Part shown: positions 56,249 to 64,000 of the stretch, one piece after another | Layout: each line of letters starts with the position of its first letter | Numbering within the stretch: the stretch's first letter is position 1 | Assembly (NCBI RefSeq): GCF_006265095.1 | Contig: NZ_VCNK01000006.1 | Location: forward strand, 149,328 to 213,327 | Length of the DNA: 64,000 bases | DNA from: Phaeobacter sp. B1627 | Lineage (GTDB): Bacteria; Pseudomonadota; Alphaproteobacteria; Rhodobacterales; Rhodobacteraceae | Direction of reading: 5' to 3' | Made by a program: the position numbers and the translations under genes | Notes under the pieces: generated by a model | Seen by the model: only the letters and a program-made list of their open reading frames with translations | Database searches by the model: none | What the model was told of the DNA's origin: nothing

Positions 56249-56276
56249 TTGCGCCGCGACAAAACCTGACTTATAC
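56249..56276 (+). promoter_or_regulatory. candidate promoter of rpsB-tsf
   Basis: TTGCGC at 56249-56254 and TTATAC at 56271-56276 with a 16-bp spacer would make a sigma-70-like promoter. It is about 125 bp before rpsB, which leaves room for a leader; a small AAACCC/GGGTTT hairpin lies in it. Confidence 0.4.
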
Positions 56277-56400
56277 GCGCGCCATCAAACCCGCAGGCGG
56301 GGTTTGGCCTGATCCGGGGAGACATCCCGCACAGACCGCCGGTTGGAAGCATCCGCTTCTGAACCCCCGCCGAGGATAAAACCGGAAAGGAAAGAATAGC

Positions 56401-57168
56401 ATGGCTCTTCCCGAGTTCTCCATGCGTCAGTTGCTCGAAGCTGGCGTTCACTTTGGTCACCAGACGCAGCGCTGGAACCCGCGCATGGGTCCCTTCATCT
56501 ACGGCGCGCGCAACGGCATCCACATCATGGATCTGACGCAGACTGTTCCGATGCTGGATCAGGCGCTGACCGCAATCCGTGACACTGTCGCCAAGGGTGG
56601 CCGGGTTCTGTTCGTCGGCACCAAGCGTCAGGCCGCAGGCCCGATCGCCGAAGCTGCAGAGAAATCCGCGCAATACTACATGAACCACCGCTGGCTCGGC
56701 GGCACGCTGACCAACTGGAAAACCGTTTCCCAGTCGATCAACCGCCTGAAGGAAATCGACGAGCGTATGGTTGCGGGCGCCGAAGGCCTGACCAAGAAAG
56801 AGCGCCTCGGCATGGAGCGTGACCAGGAGAAGCTTCAGGCCTCTCTCGGCGGCATCCGCGACATGGGCGGCGTTCCTGATCTTCTCTTCGTCATCGACGT
56901 CAAAAAAGAAGCTCTCGCCATCGCCGAAGCCAACAAGCTCGGCATCCCGGTTGTTGCGATTGTTGACACCAACTGCTCGCCCGATGGTGTAGACTACATC
57001 ATCCCAGGCAACGATGACGCGGCCCGTGCGATCTCGCTCTATTGCGACCTGGTGGCCCGTGCCGCTCTCGACGGCATGACCGCTCAGATGGGCGCAGCCG
57101 GCGTTGATCTTGGTGCATTGGAAGAGGCACCCGTCGAAGAAGCCGTCGCTGAACAAGCCGAGGCCTGA
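56401..57168 (+). CDS. rpsB: 30S ribosomal protein S2
   Basis: A 255-residue S2 of normal length. [20 protein letters not shown] and [15 protein letters not shown] (15 residues) are canonical, and the acidic C-terminal tail [15 protein letters not shown] is common in this order. GGAAAGGAAAG precedes the ATG. First gene of rpsB-tsf. Confidence 0.97.
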   Translation: MALPEFSMRQLLEAGVHFGHQTQRWNPRMGPFIYGARNGIHIMDLTQTVPMLDQALTAIRDTVAKGGRVLFVGTKRQAAGPIAEAAEKSAQYYMNHRWLGGTLTNWKTVSQSINRLKEIDERMVAGAEGLTKKERLGMERDQEKLQASLGGIRDMGGVPDLLFVIDVKKEALAIAEANKLGIPVVAIVDTNCSPDGVDYIIPGNDDAARAISLYCDLVARAALDGMTAQMGAAGVDLGALEEAPVEEAVAEQAEA

Positions 57169-57197
57169 ACCGACAGCGTGTCATAGATTTGACATGT

Positions 57198-57218
57198 GGG
57201 GCAGGTTAGACCTGCCCC
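57198..57218 (+). other. rpsB-tsf intercistronic hairpin
   Basis: A perfect 9-bp stem GGGGCAGGT / ACCTGCCCC with a 3-nt loop TAG lies in the 80-bp gap. No U-run follows, so read-through into tsf is expected; the hairpin may tune the S2:EF-Ts ratio. Confidence 0.55.
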
Positions 57219-57248
57219 AAACCGCATTTGACTTGAGGAGAGCCTAAG

Positions 57249-58124
57249 ATGGCAATCACTGCAGCAATGGTAAAAGAACTGCGCGAAATGACCGGCGCAG
57301 GCATGATGGACGCGAAGAAAGCACTGACCGAAAACGGCGGCGACATGGACGCTTCCGTGGATTGGCTGCGCACCAAAGGCCTGGCCAAAGCCGCCAAGAA
57401 ATCCGGCCGTACCGCTGCAGAGGGCCTGGTGGCCGTTGTCGTCGAGGGCGGAAAAGGTGTTGCGGTTGAAGTGAACTCCGAAACTGACTTTGTTGGAAAA
57501 AACGCTGATTTCCAGTCCATGGTTGGCAGCATCGCAAAGGCAGCTCTGGGTGTGGATTCGATCGAAGCGCTGGCCGCTGCCGATCTGGGCGGTAAATCCG
57601 TTGCTGATACGCTGACGGACAAAATCGCCACCATCGGCGAGAACATGACCCTGCGCCGGATGGTTCAGCTCGAAGGTGAAACTGTCGTCTCCTATGTGCA
57701 CAATGCAGCCGCAGAGGGCATGGGCAAAATCGGTGTTCTGGTTGCGCTGAGCGGCGGCACCGAAACCATCGGCAAGCAGGTCGCGATGCATATCGCAGCT
57801 GTGAACCCTGCCGCCCTGTCCGAAGCGGACATGGACCCGGCCCTGGTTGAAAAAGAGCGTCAGGTGCAGATGGATATCGCGCGCGAATCCGGCAAGCCCG
57901 AGCAGGTCATCGAGAAGATGATCGACGGTCGTATGAAGAAATTCGTGGCCGAATCCACCCTGCTGAACCAGCAATTCGTGGTGAACCCCGATCTGACGGT
58001 CGAAGCTGCGGCAAAAGAAGCAGGCGCAACCATCACCGGTTTCGTACGCGTCGAAGTTGGTGAAGGCATCGAAGTCGAAAAAGAAGACTTCGCGGCGGAA
58101 GTTGCAAAAGCCGTTCAGGGCTAA
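57249..58124 (+). CDS. tsf: elongation factor Ts
   Basis: A 291-residue EF-Ts. The N-terminal UBA-like domain has [19 protein letters not shown] (19 residues), followed by the TDFV motif (ETDFVGKN) that contacts EF-Tu. GAGGAGAG lies upstream of the ATG. Guanine-nucleotide exchange factor for EF-Tu. Followed by a clear terminator. Confidence 0.97.
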   Translation: MAITAAMVKELREMTGAGMMDAKKALTENGGDMDASVDWLRTKGLAKAAKKSGRTAAEGLVAVVVEGGKGVAVEVNSETDFVGKNADFQSMVGSIAKAALGVDSIEALAAADLGGKSVADTLTDKIATIGENMTLRRMVQLEGETVVSYVHNAAAEGMGKIGVLVALSGGTETIGKQVAMHIAAVNPAALSEADMDPALVEKERQVQMDIARESGKPEQVIEKMIDGRMKKFVAESTLLNQQFVVNPDLTVEAAAKEAGATITGFVRVEVGEGIEVEKEDFAAEVAKAVQG

Positions 58125-58162
58125 GTCAGGGCAGATCGCCCACGTGACATCTGAAAAACTTG

Positions 58163-58193
58163 ATCCCGGCCAGCTCTCTGCGCCGGGATTTTT
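58163..58193 (+). terminator. terminator of rpsB-tsf
   Basis: Stem ATCCCGGC / GCCGGGAT with an 11-nt loop, followed by TTTTTC. It lies about 38 bp after the tsf stop. Confidence 0.88.
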
Positions 58194-58314
58194 CGTTCAG
58201 CTTTCGATTTGACAATCACGCGACGGAATGGCCGTAGCTAGACCATCGTCCGCGATACGATCGCGCGCATCGAGGTCAGATTTCAGTGTCGGACTGAAGG
58301 GAAGTTAGCGGCTA

Positions 58315-58350
58315 CGATCGTCGGCGTGGAAAAATACACGCCGACGATCG
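58315..58350. repeat. perfect 14-bp inverted repeat in the tsf/luxR gap (58194-58556)
   Basis: CGATCGTCGGCGTG is repeated as its exact complement after an 8-nt loop GAAAAATA. No U-run follows on either strand, so it is not a classical terminator. The remaining gap 58194-58556 has no gene that I can support. Confidence 0.85.
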
Positions 58351-58490
58351 AAAAGGTCAGAGAGCCCTGCAATCCCAAGGTTCATTCCCCATAGTCCCCA
58401 GGCTAAGCCACCACTCACGGAACATTTCAATTATGGCCATTTTACGCTCGCAATAAAAGTCCTGATTTCCATACCTTCGCGCGGCATTTC

Positions 58491-58505
58491 TTAACGTTTT
58501 CTTAA
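58491..58505. promoter_or_regulatory. consensus CtrA-binding site
   Basis: TTAA-CGTTTTC-TTAA matches the CtrA consensus TTAA-N7-TTAA exactly. It lies in the gap downstream of luxR and tsf, so the regulated gene is not obvious; an unannotated RNA or small gene is possible. Confidence 0.5.
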
Positions 58506-58556
58506 TGAATACTTATCCGCAGCGTCATAATGATGGCGCGCTGTCCCTACACAGGG

Positions 58557-59312
58557 TCAGCTTTCGATGGTGTACATTTGATTGTGCAGGGCCGCCTTCA
58601 ATATCGCTTGGGCGGTGGTCTCAACCGACAATGTTTCCCGCGCCAACCGCAGGTGCTTTTCAATCGTGGCGGTCGTCAAACCCATCAAAAGAGCGATGTC
58701 CTGTGTGGTCTTCCCGTCGCCAACCCATTGGAGAACCTCGCGTTGACGCTTCGTCAGACCCCGGTTGGGCGCACTGTAGGGCAGGGTGAGGATCTTGAGG
58801 TGGGCAACGTTGTTCATCAGCACAATGTCAGCGCCATGTTCCGCCCAGATCTCGTCGATATCATTCTGGCTTAGATCCTGGCGCGCAGTGAGGGCGATGG
58901 CCCCCTTGAACCGCTGGGTGCCCGAGTTGAAGCTGATCGTATACCCGGCAAGAACACCCATACGTTGATTGAAATCATAAACTTCTCGGGTTTTGGCATC
59001 AAACAGGCCTTGCGCTGCCATGTCCTGAGCAATGCGCCAGCTTGCATATCCTTCGTTCTCCAGAGCCCACTTCAGCATTGGCGCATTTGAGTACAACCCC
59101 CGCGAAAGAAACCCGTCCAGATATTCCGGATCATGGTTGCTCAGGATGACAAAATCGTCGGGATCCCCCAGTGATGTGGCGGTTTTGAACAGCGTGTAGC
59201 CATACAGCAACCGGTCAAATCCGAACCGTCCCATCTGTGATACATGGGCATGCCACAGCTCTTCGATCGTCTTGAACTGGGTCAGCAGATGGAGGTAATC
59301 GGACAGCTTCAT
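58557..59312 (-). CDS. LuxR-family autoinducer-binding regulator
   Basis: A 251-residue protein with an N-terminal autoinducer-binding domain (about 15-170; conserved Trp/Tyr/Asp positions near WALENEGYASW) and a C-terminal LuxR HTH (GLTKRQREVLQWVGDGKTTQ, then TTATIEKHLRLARETL). No luxI-type synthase is in the window, so it may be a solo receptor. It overlaps aroQ by 4 bp and is probably transcribed with it. Confidence 0.9.
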   Translation of the reverse strand: MKLSDYLHLLTQFKTIEELWHAHVSQMGRFGFDRLLYGYTLFKTATSLGDPDDFVILSNHDPEYLDGFLSRGLYSNAPMLKWALENEGYASWRIAQDMAAQGLFDAKTREVYDFNQRMGVLAGYTISFNSGTQRFKGAIALTARQDLSQNDIDEIWAEHGADIVLMNNVAHLKILTLPYSAPNRGLTKRQREVLQWVGDGKTTQDIALLMGLTTATIEKHLRLARETLSVETTAQAILKAALHNQMYTIES

Positions 59313-59758
59313 TCAGGTTCACTGCCCGAGAATCTCTGCTTCAGAGCCTCCAGTGCCATCAGGTAACCAAAGGAGCCAAATCCGCAAATTTGCCCAATAG
59401 CCGCCCGGGAGATATAGGATGTATGGCGAAAACTCTCGCGAGAATGGATGTTTGACAGGTGAACTTCAACCGTCGGGATCTCAACTGAATAGATCGCGTC
59501 CATCAGCGCAACAGACGTGTGCGTGTAGGCCCCCGCGTTGAGCACAATTCCGTGGTGCCTGCCTTTCGCGGCATGGATCTGGTCCAGAAGGACGCCTTCG
59601 TGATTGGATTGAACGCAGGTCACCGCGAGGCCCAGCGTCTCGCCATGGCTGCGGCACCGCTCCTCAACCATCGCCAAGGTCTCTGAGCCGTACACTTCCG
59701 GCTGGCGCGTGCCAAGCAGGTTGAGATTGGGACCGTTGAGGATCAATACGCTCTTCAT
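59309..59758 (-). CDS. aroQ: 3-dehydroquinate dehydratase, type II
   Basis: A 149-residue type II enzyme. ILNGPNLNLLGTRQPEVYG (19 residues), NAGAYTHTSVALMDA and VEVHLSNIHSRESFRHTS contain the catalytic Tyr, His and Asn/Arg residues. It dehydrates 3-dehydroquinate in the shikimate pathway or in quinate use. The second of two adjacent ATGs has better spacing from AAGGA. Its coupling to a LuxR gene is unusual. Confidence 0.93.
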   Translation of the reverse strand: MKSVLILNGPNLNLLGTRQPEVYGSETLAMVEERCRSHGETLGLAVTCVQSNHEGVLLDQIHAAKGRHHGIVLNAGAYTHTSVALMDAIYSVEIPTVEVHLSNIHSRESFRHTSYISRAAIGQICGFGSFGYLMALEALKQRFSGSEPE

Positions 59759-59761
59759 CAT

Positions 59762-60124
59762 CTGTCCTTTTCGTCGTCACCGAGCGTCTGCCCCGCGACG
59801 CAATTCATTTTTCACTGCGCAGGACACCTCCTGAGAGCTTGCCACTACCACACCCGGGAGCGCCACTAAAAGATGTGAGAAACGCGTGAAAGCTTTCAAT
59901 AAGACAAATGGCCGGAAAGTCAAAAGCTCTGCCCCCTCCCTGTATCATTTGGCATCCCACCGTCCTGGTGAACCTGACGGATCCGAAATGACGTCAAGTC
60001 CAAATGCGACGCACGACATTGTACCCTTGTTGGCGAAGTGCGATCCTCTTCGCAAACGAAACAGAGAGCTCAGCGTGAATAGCCCCTGTCATTCACGTTG
60101 CGCGCGCTCTCGGAGGAGATTGGA
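59762..60124. other. 363-bp divergent promoter region between aroQ and the monooxygenase gene
   Basis: No gene is supported. GGAGGAG at about 60113-60119 is the ribosome-binding site of the next gene. I looked for a lux-box-type 20-bp palindrome and did not find one. Promoters for both divergent operons must lie here. Confidence 0.4.
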
Positions 60125-61138
60125 ATGAAAGACGGAACCGAACGCACCGAGCGAGACTCAAGGCTGCCTAAAGCATTGCAAGGGCTCCGTATTCCCTTGA
60201 TCGGATCACCGCTGTTCATCATTTCAAACCCCGATCTGGTGATTGCTCAGTGCAAGGCCGGCATCATTGGGGCCTTTCCCGCCTTGAACGCACGGGAAAA
60301 TGATGGCGACCCGATCGTGCTTGAGGCCTGGCTCAAGCGGATCACCGAAGAATTGGACCGCCACAATCAGGAAAACCCCGATCGCCCCGCCGCACCCTAT
60401 GCCGTGAATCAGATTGTGCACCGTTCCAACACCCGGCTGGAGCGTGATCTGGAGATTTGCGCGCGGTGGAATGTGCCTGTCTGGATCACCTCGCTGGGCG
60501 CACGGCCAGAGGTCAATGACGCCGCGTATTCCTGTGGTGGCGTCGTCTTGCACGACGTGATCAACAACACATTCGCCAAAAAGGCGATTGAGAAAGGCGC
60601 GGACGGTTTGATTGCGGTCGCGGCCGGTGCCGGCGGCCATGCCGGTCAGCAGTCGCCCTTTGCTCTGATCCGGGAAATCCGGCAGTGGTTTGATGGCCCG
60701 CTCGCCCTGTCCGGGGCCATTGCAAGCGGCGAAGCCCTGCTCGCGGCGCGGGCCCTGGGCGCCGATTTCGGCTACGCGGGCTCGCCTTTTATTGCCACTC
60801 ATGAGGCGAATGCGCAGCCGGAATACAAACAAATGATCGTCGATGGATCGGCCGAGGAGATTGTATATTCATCCTTGTTTACTGGTGTTTGGGGGAACTA
60901 CCTAAAGCAGTCCGTGCGCAATGCCGGGATGGACCCTGATGACTTGCCGACGGCGGACGCGACATCGATGAACTTCGGTGGTGATCGAGACAAGCCAAAA
61001 GCATGGAAGGAAATCTGGGGATCGGGGCAGGGCATTGGCTCTGTACAATCGATCTGCTCCGCCACCGAACTGGTGGACCGTATTGCGCGCGAATACGCCG
61101 CGGCCGGAGAGGCCCTGTCCCGCGAGTTCCGCGCGTGA
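60125..61138 (+). CDS. nitronate monooxygenase-family flavoprotein
   Basis: A 337-residue NMO/2-nitropropane-dioxygenase TIM barrel. The phosphate- and FMN-binding segments AGAGGHAGQQSPF (with the catalytic His) and GALALGADF-like AARALGADFGYAGSPFIAT are typical. It oxidises alkyl nitronates, or acts as a related FMN enzyme in acyl-CoA operons. The ATG at 60125 follows GGAGGAG. It overlaps the kinase gene by 4 bp (GTGA). Confidence 0.88.
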   Translation: MKDGTERTERDSRLPKALQGLRIPLIGSPLFIISNPDLVIAQCKAGIIGAFPALNARENDGDPIVLEAWLKRITEELDRHNQENPDRPAAPYAVNQIVHRSNTRLERDLEICARWNVPVWITSLGARPEVNDAAYSCGGVVLHDVINNTFAKKAIEKGADGLIAVAAGAGGHAGQQSPFALIREIRQWFDGPLALSGAIASGEALLAARALGADFGYAGSPFIATHEANAQPEYKQMIVDGSAEEIVYSSLFTGVWGNYLKQSVRNAGMDPDDLPTADATSMNFGGDRDKPKAWKEIWGSGQGIGSVQSICSATELVDRIAREYAAAGEALSREFRA

Positions 61139-62175
61139 GCGCCACGGCGAGCAACGATCTGGATCTGGACGCCGTCGCGAGATATGTCGCAGGGCGGCTT
61201 CCGGGCTTTGACGACCAGCTCAGCGCAGAAAAATTCGCGGTCGGTCAGTCCAATCCGACTTTTTTGTTGAAAGCCGGTTCACATAGATACGTTCTCCGCC
61301 GCAAGCCTCTGGGAAATCTCCTGAAATCCGCTCACGCTGTTGACCGGGAGTTCCGCGTGCAATCCGCATTGCAGGACACATCGGTCCCGGTGCCAAAGAT
61401 GCATCTGTTGTGCCAGAATGAGGGCGTGATCGGGTCCGAGTTTTACATCATGGCACATGTCCCCGGCCGGAGCTTTGACGACCCCCGCCTGCCGGAGCTT
61501 CCTGTGGCAACACGTCGCGGTCCAATGGACGAAATGAACCGGGTTCTCGCAGCGCTGCACGATATTGATGTGAACGCGGTGGGTTTGGCGGACTTTGGCC
61601 CGCCCGGCGATTATTTTGCGCGTCAATTGGGACGATGGAGCAAACAGTACAAGGCCTCTGAGATCAAAGACATTCCGGCAATGGACATGCTGATCGCGCG
61701 TTTGGGCAACAGTTTGCCGAAAGATGACGGCCAGCGGACGCTGGTCCATGGCGACTACCGCATCGACAATATGATTTTTTCGCCGGATGGAACGACCTGC
61801 AGGGCGGTGCTGGATTGGGAGTTGTCTACGATCGGTCATCCTTTCGCGGATCTTGCGGCGGTCATTATGCAATGGCGGATGCCGGTCGGGCCCGAAGGCC
61901 GAGGGCTGGCGGGTGTGGACAGAGACGCGGAGGGGTTGATGTCGGACCAGGCCTTCATCACCGCCTATTGTGAGCGGCGCGGGATAGATCAGATCGACAA
62001 CTTCGGCGCCTATGTCGGATTTAGTTTCTTTCGCATGGCCGCGATATTGCAAGGCGTTCTGAAACGCGCGCTGGACGGGAATGCATCGAACCCGGAGCAC
62101 GCGGTAAAACTCGGCCGCCTTGTGCCGGAATTTGCACAGGCCGGGCTGAACGCATTGGATCAGTCCGAGGGCTGA
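61135..62175 (+). CDS. APH-family kinase (ACAD10/11-, LvaA-like)
   Basis: A 346-residue aminoglycoside-phosphotransferase-fold protein. The catalytic loop LVHGDYRIDNMIF and the metal-binding VLDWELSTIGHPFADL (16 residues) are intact, and FAVGQSNPTFLLKAGSHRYV is the nucleotide-binding start. The start is GTG at 61135, coupled to the upstream stop. The LvaA/ACAD11 branch phosphorylates 4-hydroxyacyl-CoA in hydroxy-acid breakdown; drug resistance is unlikely. A matching acyl-CoA dehydrogenase is not in the window. Confidence 0.88.
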   Translation: MSATASNDLDLDAVARYVAGRLPGFDDQLSAEKFAVGQSNPTFLLKAGSHRYVLRRKPLGNLLKSAHAVDREFRVQSALQDTSVPVPKMHLLCQNEGVIGSEFYIMAHVPGRSFDDPRLPELPVATRRGPMDEMNRVLAALHDIDVNAVGLADFGPPGDYFARQLGRWSKQYKASEIKDIPAMDMLIARLGNSLPKDDGQRTLVHGDYRIDNMIFSPDGTTCRAVLDWELSTIGHPFADLAAVIMQWRMPVGPEGRGLAGVDRDAEGLMSDQAFITAYCERRGIDQIDNFGAYVGFSFFRMAAILQGVLKRALDGNASNPEHAVKLGRLVPEFAQAGLNALDQSEG

Positions 62176-62331
62176 GGCTGAGGCTGAGGCAGGACAGACA
62201 CGGAAACCCATACAATTGAAAACGGATTTCCGGGCGCTGGTAATACATTGGCAAAGATCAACTCCCAGAGTCGGTCAGGACGGATGCGCAGCCAGAGCCG
62301 CGCGCCGATCTGTTGGGATCTTGGGGGCACT

Positions 62332-63045
62332 ATGGAACGCGACGAATGGCTCAACCGCCGTCTGCACGGCGATGGAGTAACTGAACTGCAACTTGGTCAT
62401 GCACCGGACAACCGGCTGTCGGCCGAGTTCCTGAACGATTTTGAACGCGAAATCAGACAGATGAGTGAGGATCCGGAGGTTCGCTCCATTCTGTTGACCA
62501 GTCCGTTCATGGATTTTTCTGTCGGCCTTGATCCGGAGATTTCCGACCCGGCCGCGATGGAATCGCCGCTGAATTCAGCGTTTCTTGCGCTCTATGCCTG
62601 CCCGAAACCGGTGGTGATCGCCACGGTTGGCCGTTGCTCCGGAGCGGGGATGTTCTTTGTGCTGGCGAGTGATCTTCGTGTGTCTCATTCGCGTGCCAGC
62701 TTTGAGATGATCGAAGTGCAGCAGGGACACGGCTATCCGATGGCTCTGATGGAAATCGCGCGCGCAGTGCTGGACACCAATACGCAGCGCAGGCTGATGC
62801 TGACCGGCCAAAGACTAGGCCCGATTGCCGCGCGCAATGCCCAATTCATCGAGATCATCGCAGACGATCTGCAGGACTTGCATGGATATGCGCTGAAGGA
62901 AGCAAGGAAGCTGGCCGCCCTGCCATCAAACACTTATTCTCAAATCAAGCGGAGCCTGCGGGCGGATTGCATTGCACGCATAGAAACCGGACTTGACGAC
63001 GGGTTGGCGCCCGCTGCGACCGACAGGTCACGACTTGCGGGATGA
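62332..63045 (+). CDS. enoyl-CoA hydratase/isomerase-family protein
   Basis: A 237-residue crotonase-fold protein. The segment VGRCSGAGMFFVLASDLRVS (20 residues) aligns with the oxyanion-hole and central-helix region of crotonases, but the usual Gly-Gly-Gly is reduced and the catalytic Glu pattern is not clear. The ATG at 62332 has GGGGG upstream; a TTG at 62248 would add 28 residues. Third gene after the monooxygenase and kinase, separated by 156 bp. May be a diverged hydratase or dehydratase. Confidence 0.75.
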   Translation: MERDEWLNRRLHGDGVTELQLGHAPDNRLSAEFLNDFEREIRQMSEDPEVRSILLTSPFMDFSVGLDPEISDPAAMESPLNSAFLALYACPKPVVIATVGRCSGAGMFFVLASDLRVSHSRASFEMIEVQQGHGYPMALMEIARAVLDTNTQRRLMLTGQRLGPIAARNAQFIEIIADDLQDLHGYALKEARKLAALPSNTYSQIKRSLRADCIARIETGLDDGLAPAATDRSRLAG

Positions 63046-63174
63046 TTTGTCGCGCCCCTCAAGCCGGGCTCCAAACGGATCGGGGCCATCAATATAGGGG
63101 CGGAGGAAGTGGCGCACCTCGACAGAGAAAGTTCGAACACTCTGTTTGAAGCGCTGGCCGAATGGGAGCGCCAT
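63028..63174 (-). pseudogene. possible C-terminal gene remnant next to the IS element
   Basis: A short minus-strand frame encodes a plausible C-terminus (VRHFLRPYIDGPDPFGARL, then a basic tail ending SSRKS). It is open from 63174 to a stop at 63028 and overlaps the end of the crotonase gene by 18 bp. It may be the tail of a convergent gene truncated by the IS110 element, or spurious. Confidence 0.25.
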
Positions 63175-63285
63175 CTCGCATCAATAGACGCCAAGCGCCT
63201 AGGGTGGGCTCTGATGATGAAACCGCCCCCCGACGGCATCTGTGTGCCAAGGTGGGTCTACGAGGATCCACAAAGGGGAGCGGTC

Positions 63286-64000
63286 ATGTCCGAAATTATC
63301 ACGGTCGGCGTCGATCTGGCGAAGACTGTTTTTCAGGTCCACGGAGCGGACGGCGCGGGCCCTGCAGTTTTGCGCAAGACGCTGAGGCGGACGCAGGTGT
63401 TGGAGTTCTTCCGCCAGCGGCCGTCGCCATGGAAGCATGCGGCGGCGCTCACTTCTGGGGGCGCGAGATAGGCAAATTGGGGCATGACGTTCGATCCCAC
63501 CTGCTTACGTCAAGCCCTTCGTCAAGCGCCAAAAAAACGACGCGGCAGATGCTGAGGCTATCTGTGAAGCAGCGGTGCGCCCGACCATGCGTTTTGTGGC
63601 CGTGAAGAGTGAAGAGACCCAAGGCGCGGCGATGGTCTTTCGTGTCCGGGAGTTGCTGATCCGGCAGCGCACACAGGCGATTACCGCCCTGCGTGGTCAT
63701 CTGACCGAGTTCGGCCAGATTGTGCCACAGGGGGCGGCCGACACATCGAAACTGATCGCCGTCGTGGAGGACCCGGACAGCGGCATACCCGCCGATGCCA
63801 TCGCCACTTTGAAGGTCCTGATCATGACGTTCGCCACCCTCGATGCGGAGATCGGGAAACTGAATGCTGAGATCGCCCGCCGGGCCAAAGAGAACGACGT
63901 GGCCCGACGACTGATGACGGTGCCGGGCATTGGTCCGTTGATCGCCACGGCAATCGCGGTCCTGGCCCCACCGCCCGAGACCTTCCGCAAGGCCCGCGAT
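63286..64000 (+). pseudogene. IS110-family transposase, frameshifted and cut by the window edge
   Basis: From the ATG at 63286 the N-terminus SEIITVGVDLAKTVFQVHG is the DEDD start of IS110/IS1111-type transposases. Similarity then continues in two other frames: VAMEACGGAHFWGREIGKLG from about 63423, and IPPAYVKPFVKRQKNDAADA from 63494 to the window end, including VPGIGPLIATAIAV of the Transposase_20 domain. Two frameshifts, near 63421-63428 and 63485-63494, mean no intact protein. The right end lies outside the window. Confidence 0.88.

Noticed and set aside
59762..60124. lux box in the aroQ/monooxygenase promoter region
   Set aside because: No 18-20-bp palindrome of the LuxR type could be found.
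63109..63471. Forward 120-codon frame as an intact gene
   Set aside because: Its second half is the start of the IS110 transposase up to a frameshift; the first half has no support beyond being open.

Overview
The window is GC-rich, densely packed chromosomal DNA, most likely from a marine alphaproteobacterium of the Rhodobacterales (Roseobacter group). The clues are the cell-cycle phosphotransferase ChpT, an L21 ribosomal protein with a C-terminal helix-hairpin-helix tail, the ornithine-lipid genes olsB-olsA, a folate/corrinoid methyl-transfer operon, and a very high density of ABC/TRAP uptake genes with GntR, LysR, AraC and LuxR regulators. The genus cannot be fixed by reading alone.

Layout. 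Positions 1-12400 (minus strand) look like one long catabolic gene train: pxpA, a biotin carrier, a biotin carboxylase, pxpB, pxpC, a solute-binding protein without an export signal, a GntR regulator with two DNA-binding domains, then a Pot-type ABC transporter, two short-chain dehydrogenases and a Tat-exported binding protein cut by the window edge. A divergent LysR regulator, an AEC-family carrier, an AraC regulator and the hydantoinase/oxoprolinase pair hyuA-hyuB follow (12500-19850). Positions 20039-24289 hold ugpBAEC (glycerol-3-phosphate uptake). Positions 24675-29836 hold an orphan TAXI binding protein and an AttEFGH-like ABC system with a secreted lipocalin-type protein. Positions 30001-33629 carry a K+ channel, a BrkB-type membrane protein, a small basic protein, rlmE and ppx/gppA. 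Positions 33940-36263 are a three-gene folate/corrinoid methyl-transfer operon ended by a clear terminator. Positions 36757-45917 are a pentitol-type sugar-alcohol regulon (dehydrogenase, AraC regulator, three-part ABC importer, two SDRs, FGGY kinase).

From about 46400 the content becomes housekeeping: an orphan hypothetical gene beside tRNA-Ser(CGA), rplU-rpmA, a GNAT enzyme, obgE-proB-proA, chpT, a DUF3553 gene, olsB-olsA and rpsB-tsf. After an unexplained intergenic region (a 14-bp perfect inverted repeat and a full CtrA consensus site) come luxR-aroQ and a small catabolic operon (nitronate monooxygenase, APH-family kinase, enoyl-CoA hydratase-like). The window ends in a frameshifted IS110-family transposase.

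The most interesting system is at 6716-12382. A stand-alone biotin carboxylase, a short biotin carrier and the two AHS1/AHS2 proteins together contain every catalytic part of urea carboxylase as separate genes. They are co-encoded with the YcsF-type PxpA hydrolase and feed directly into an apparently cytosolic substrate-binding protein translationally coupled to a double-HTH GntR regulator. The downstream ABC ATPase lacks the usual switch histidine. I saw no CRISPR array, prophage or rRNA.
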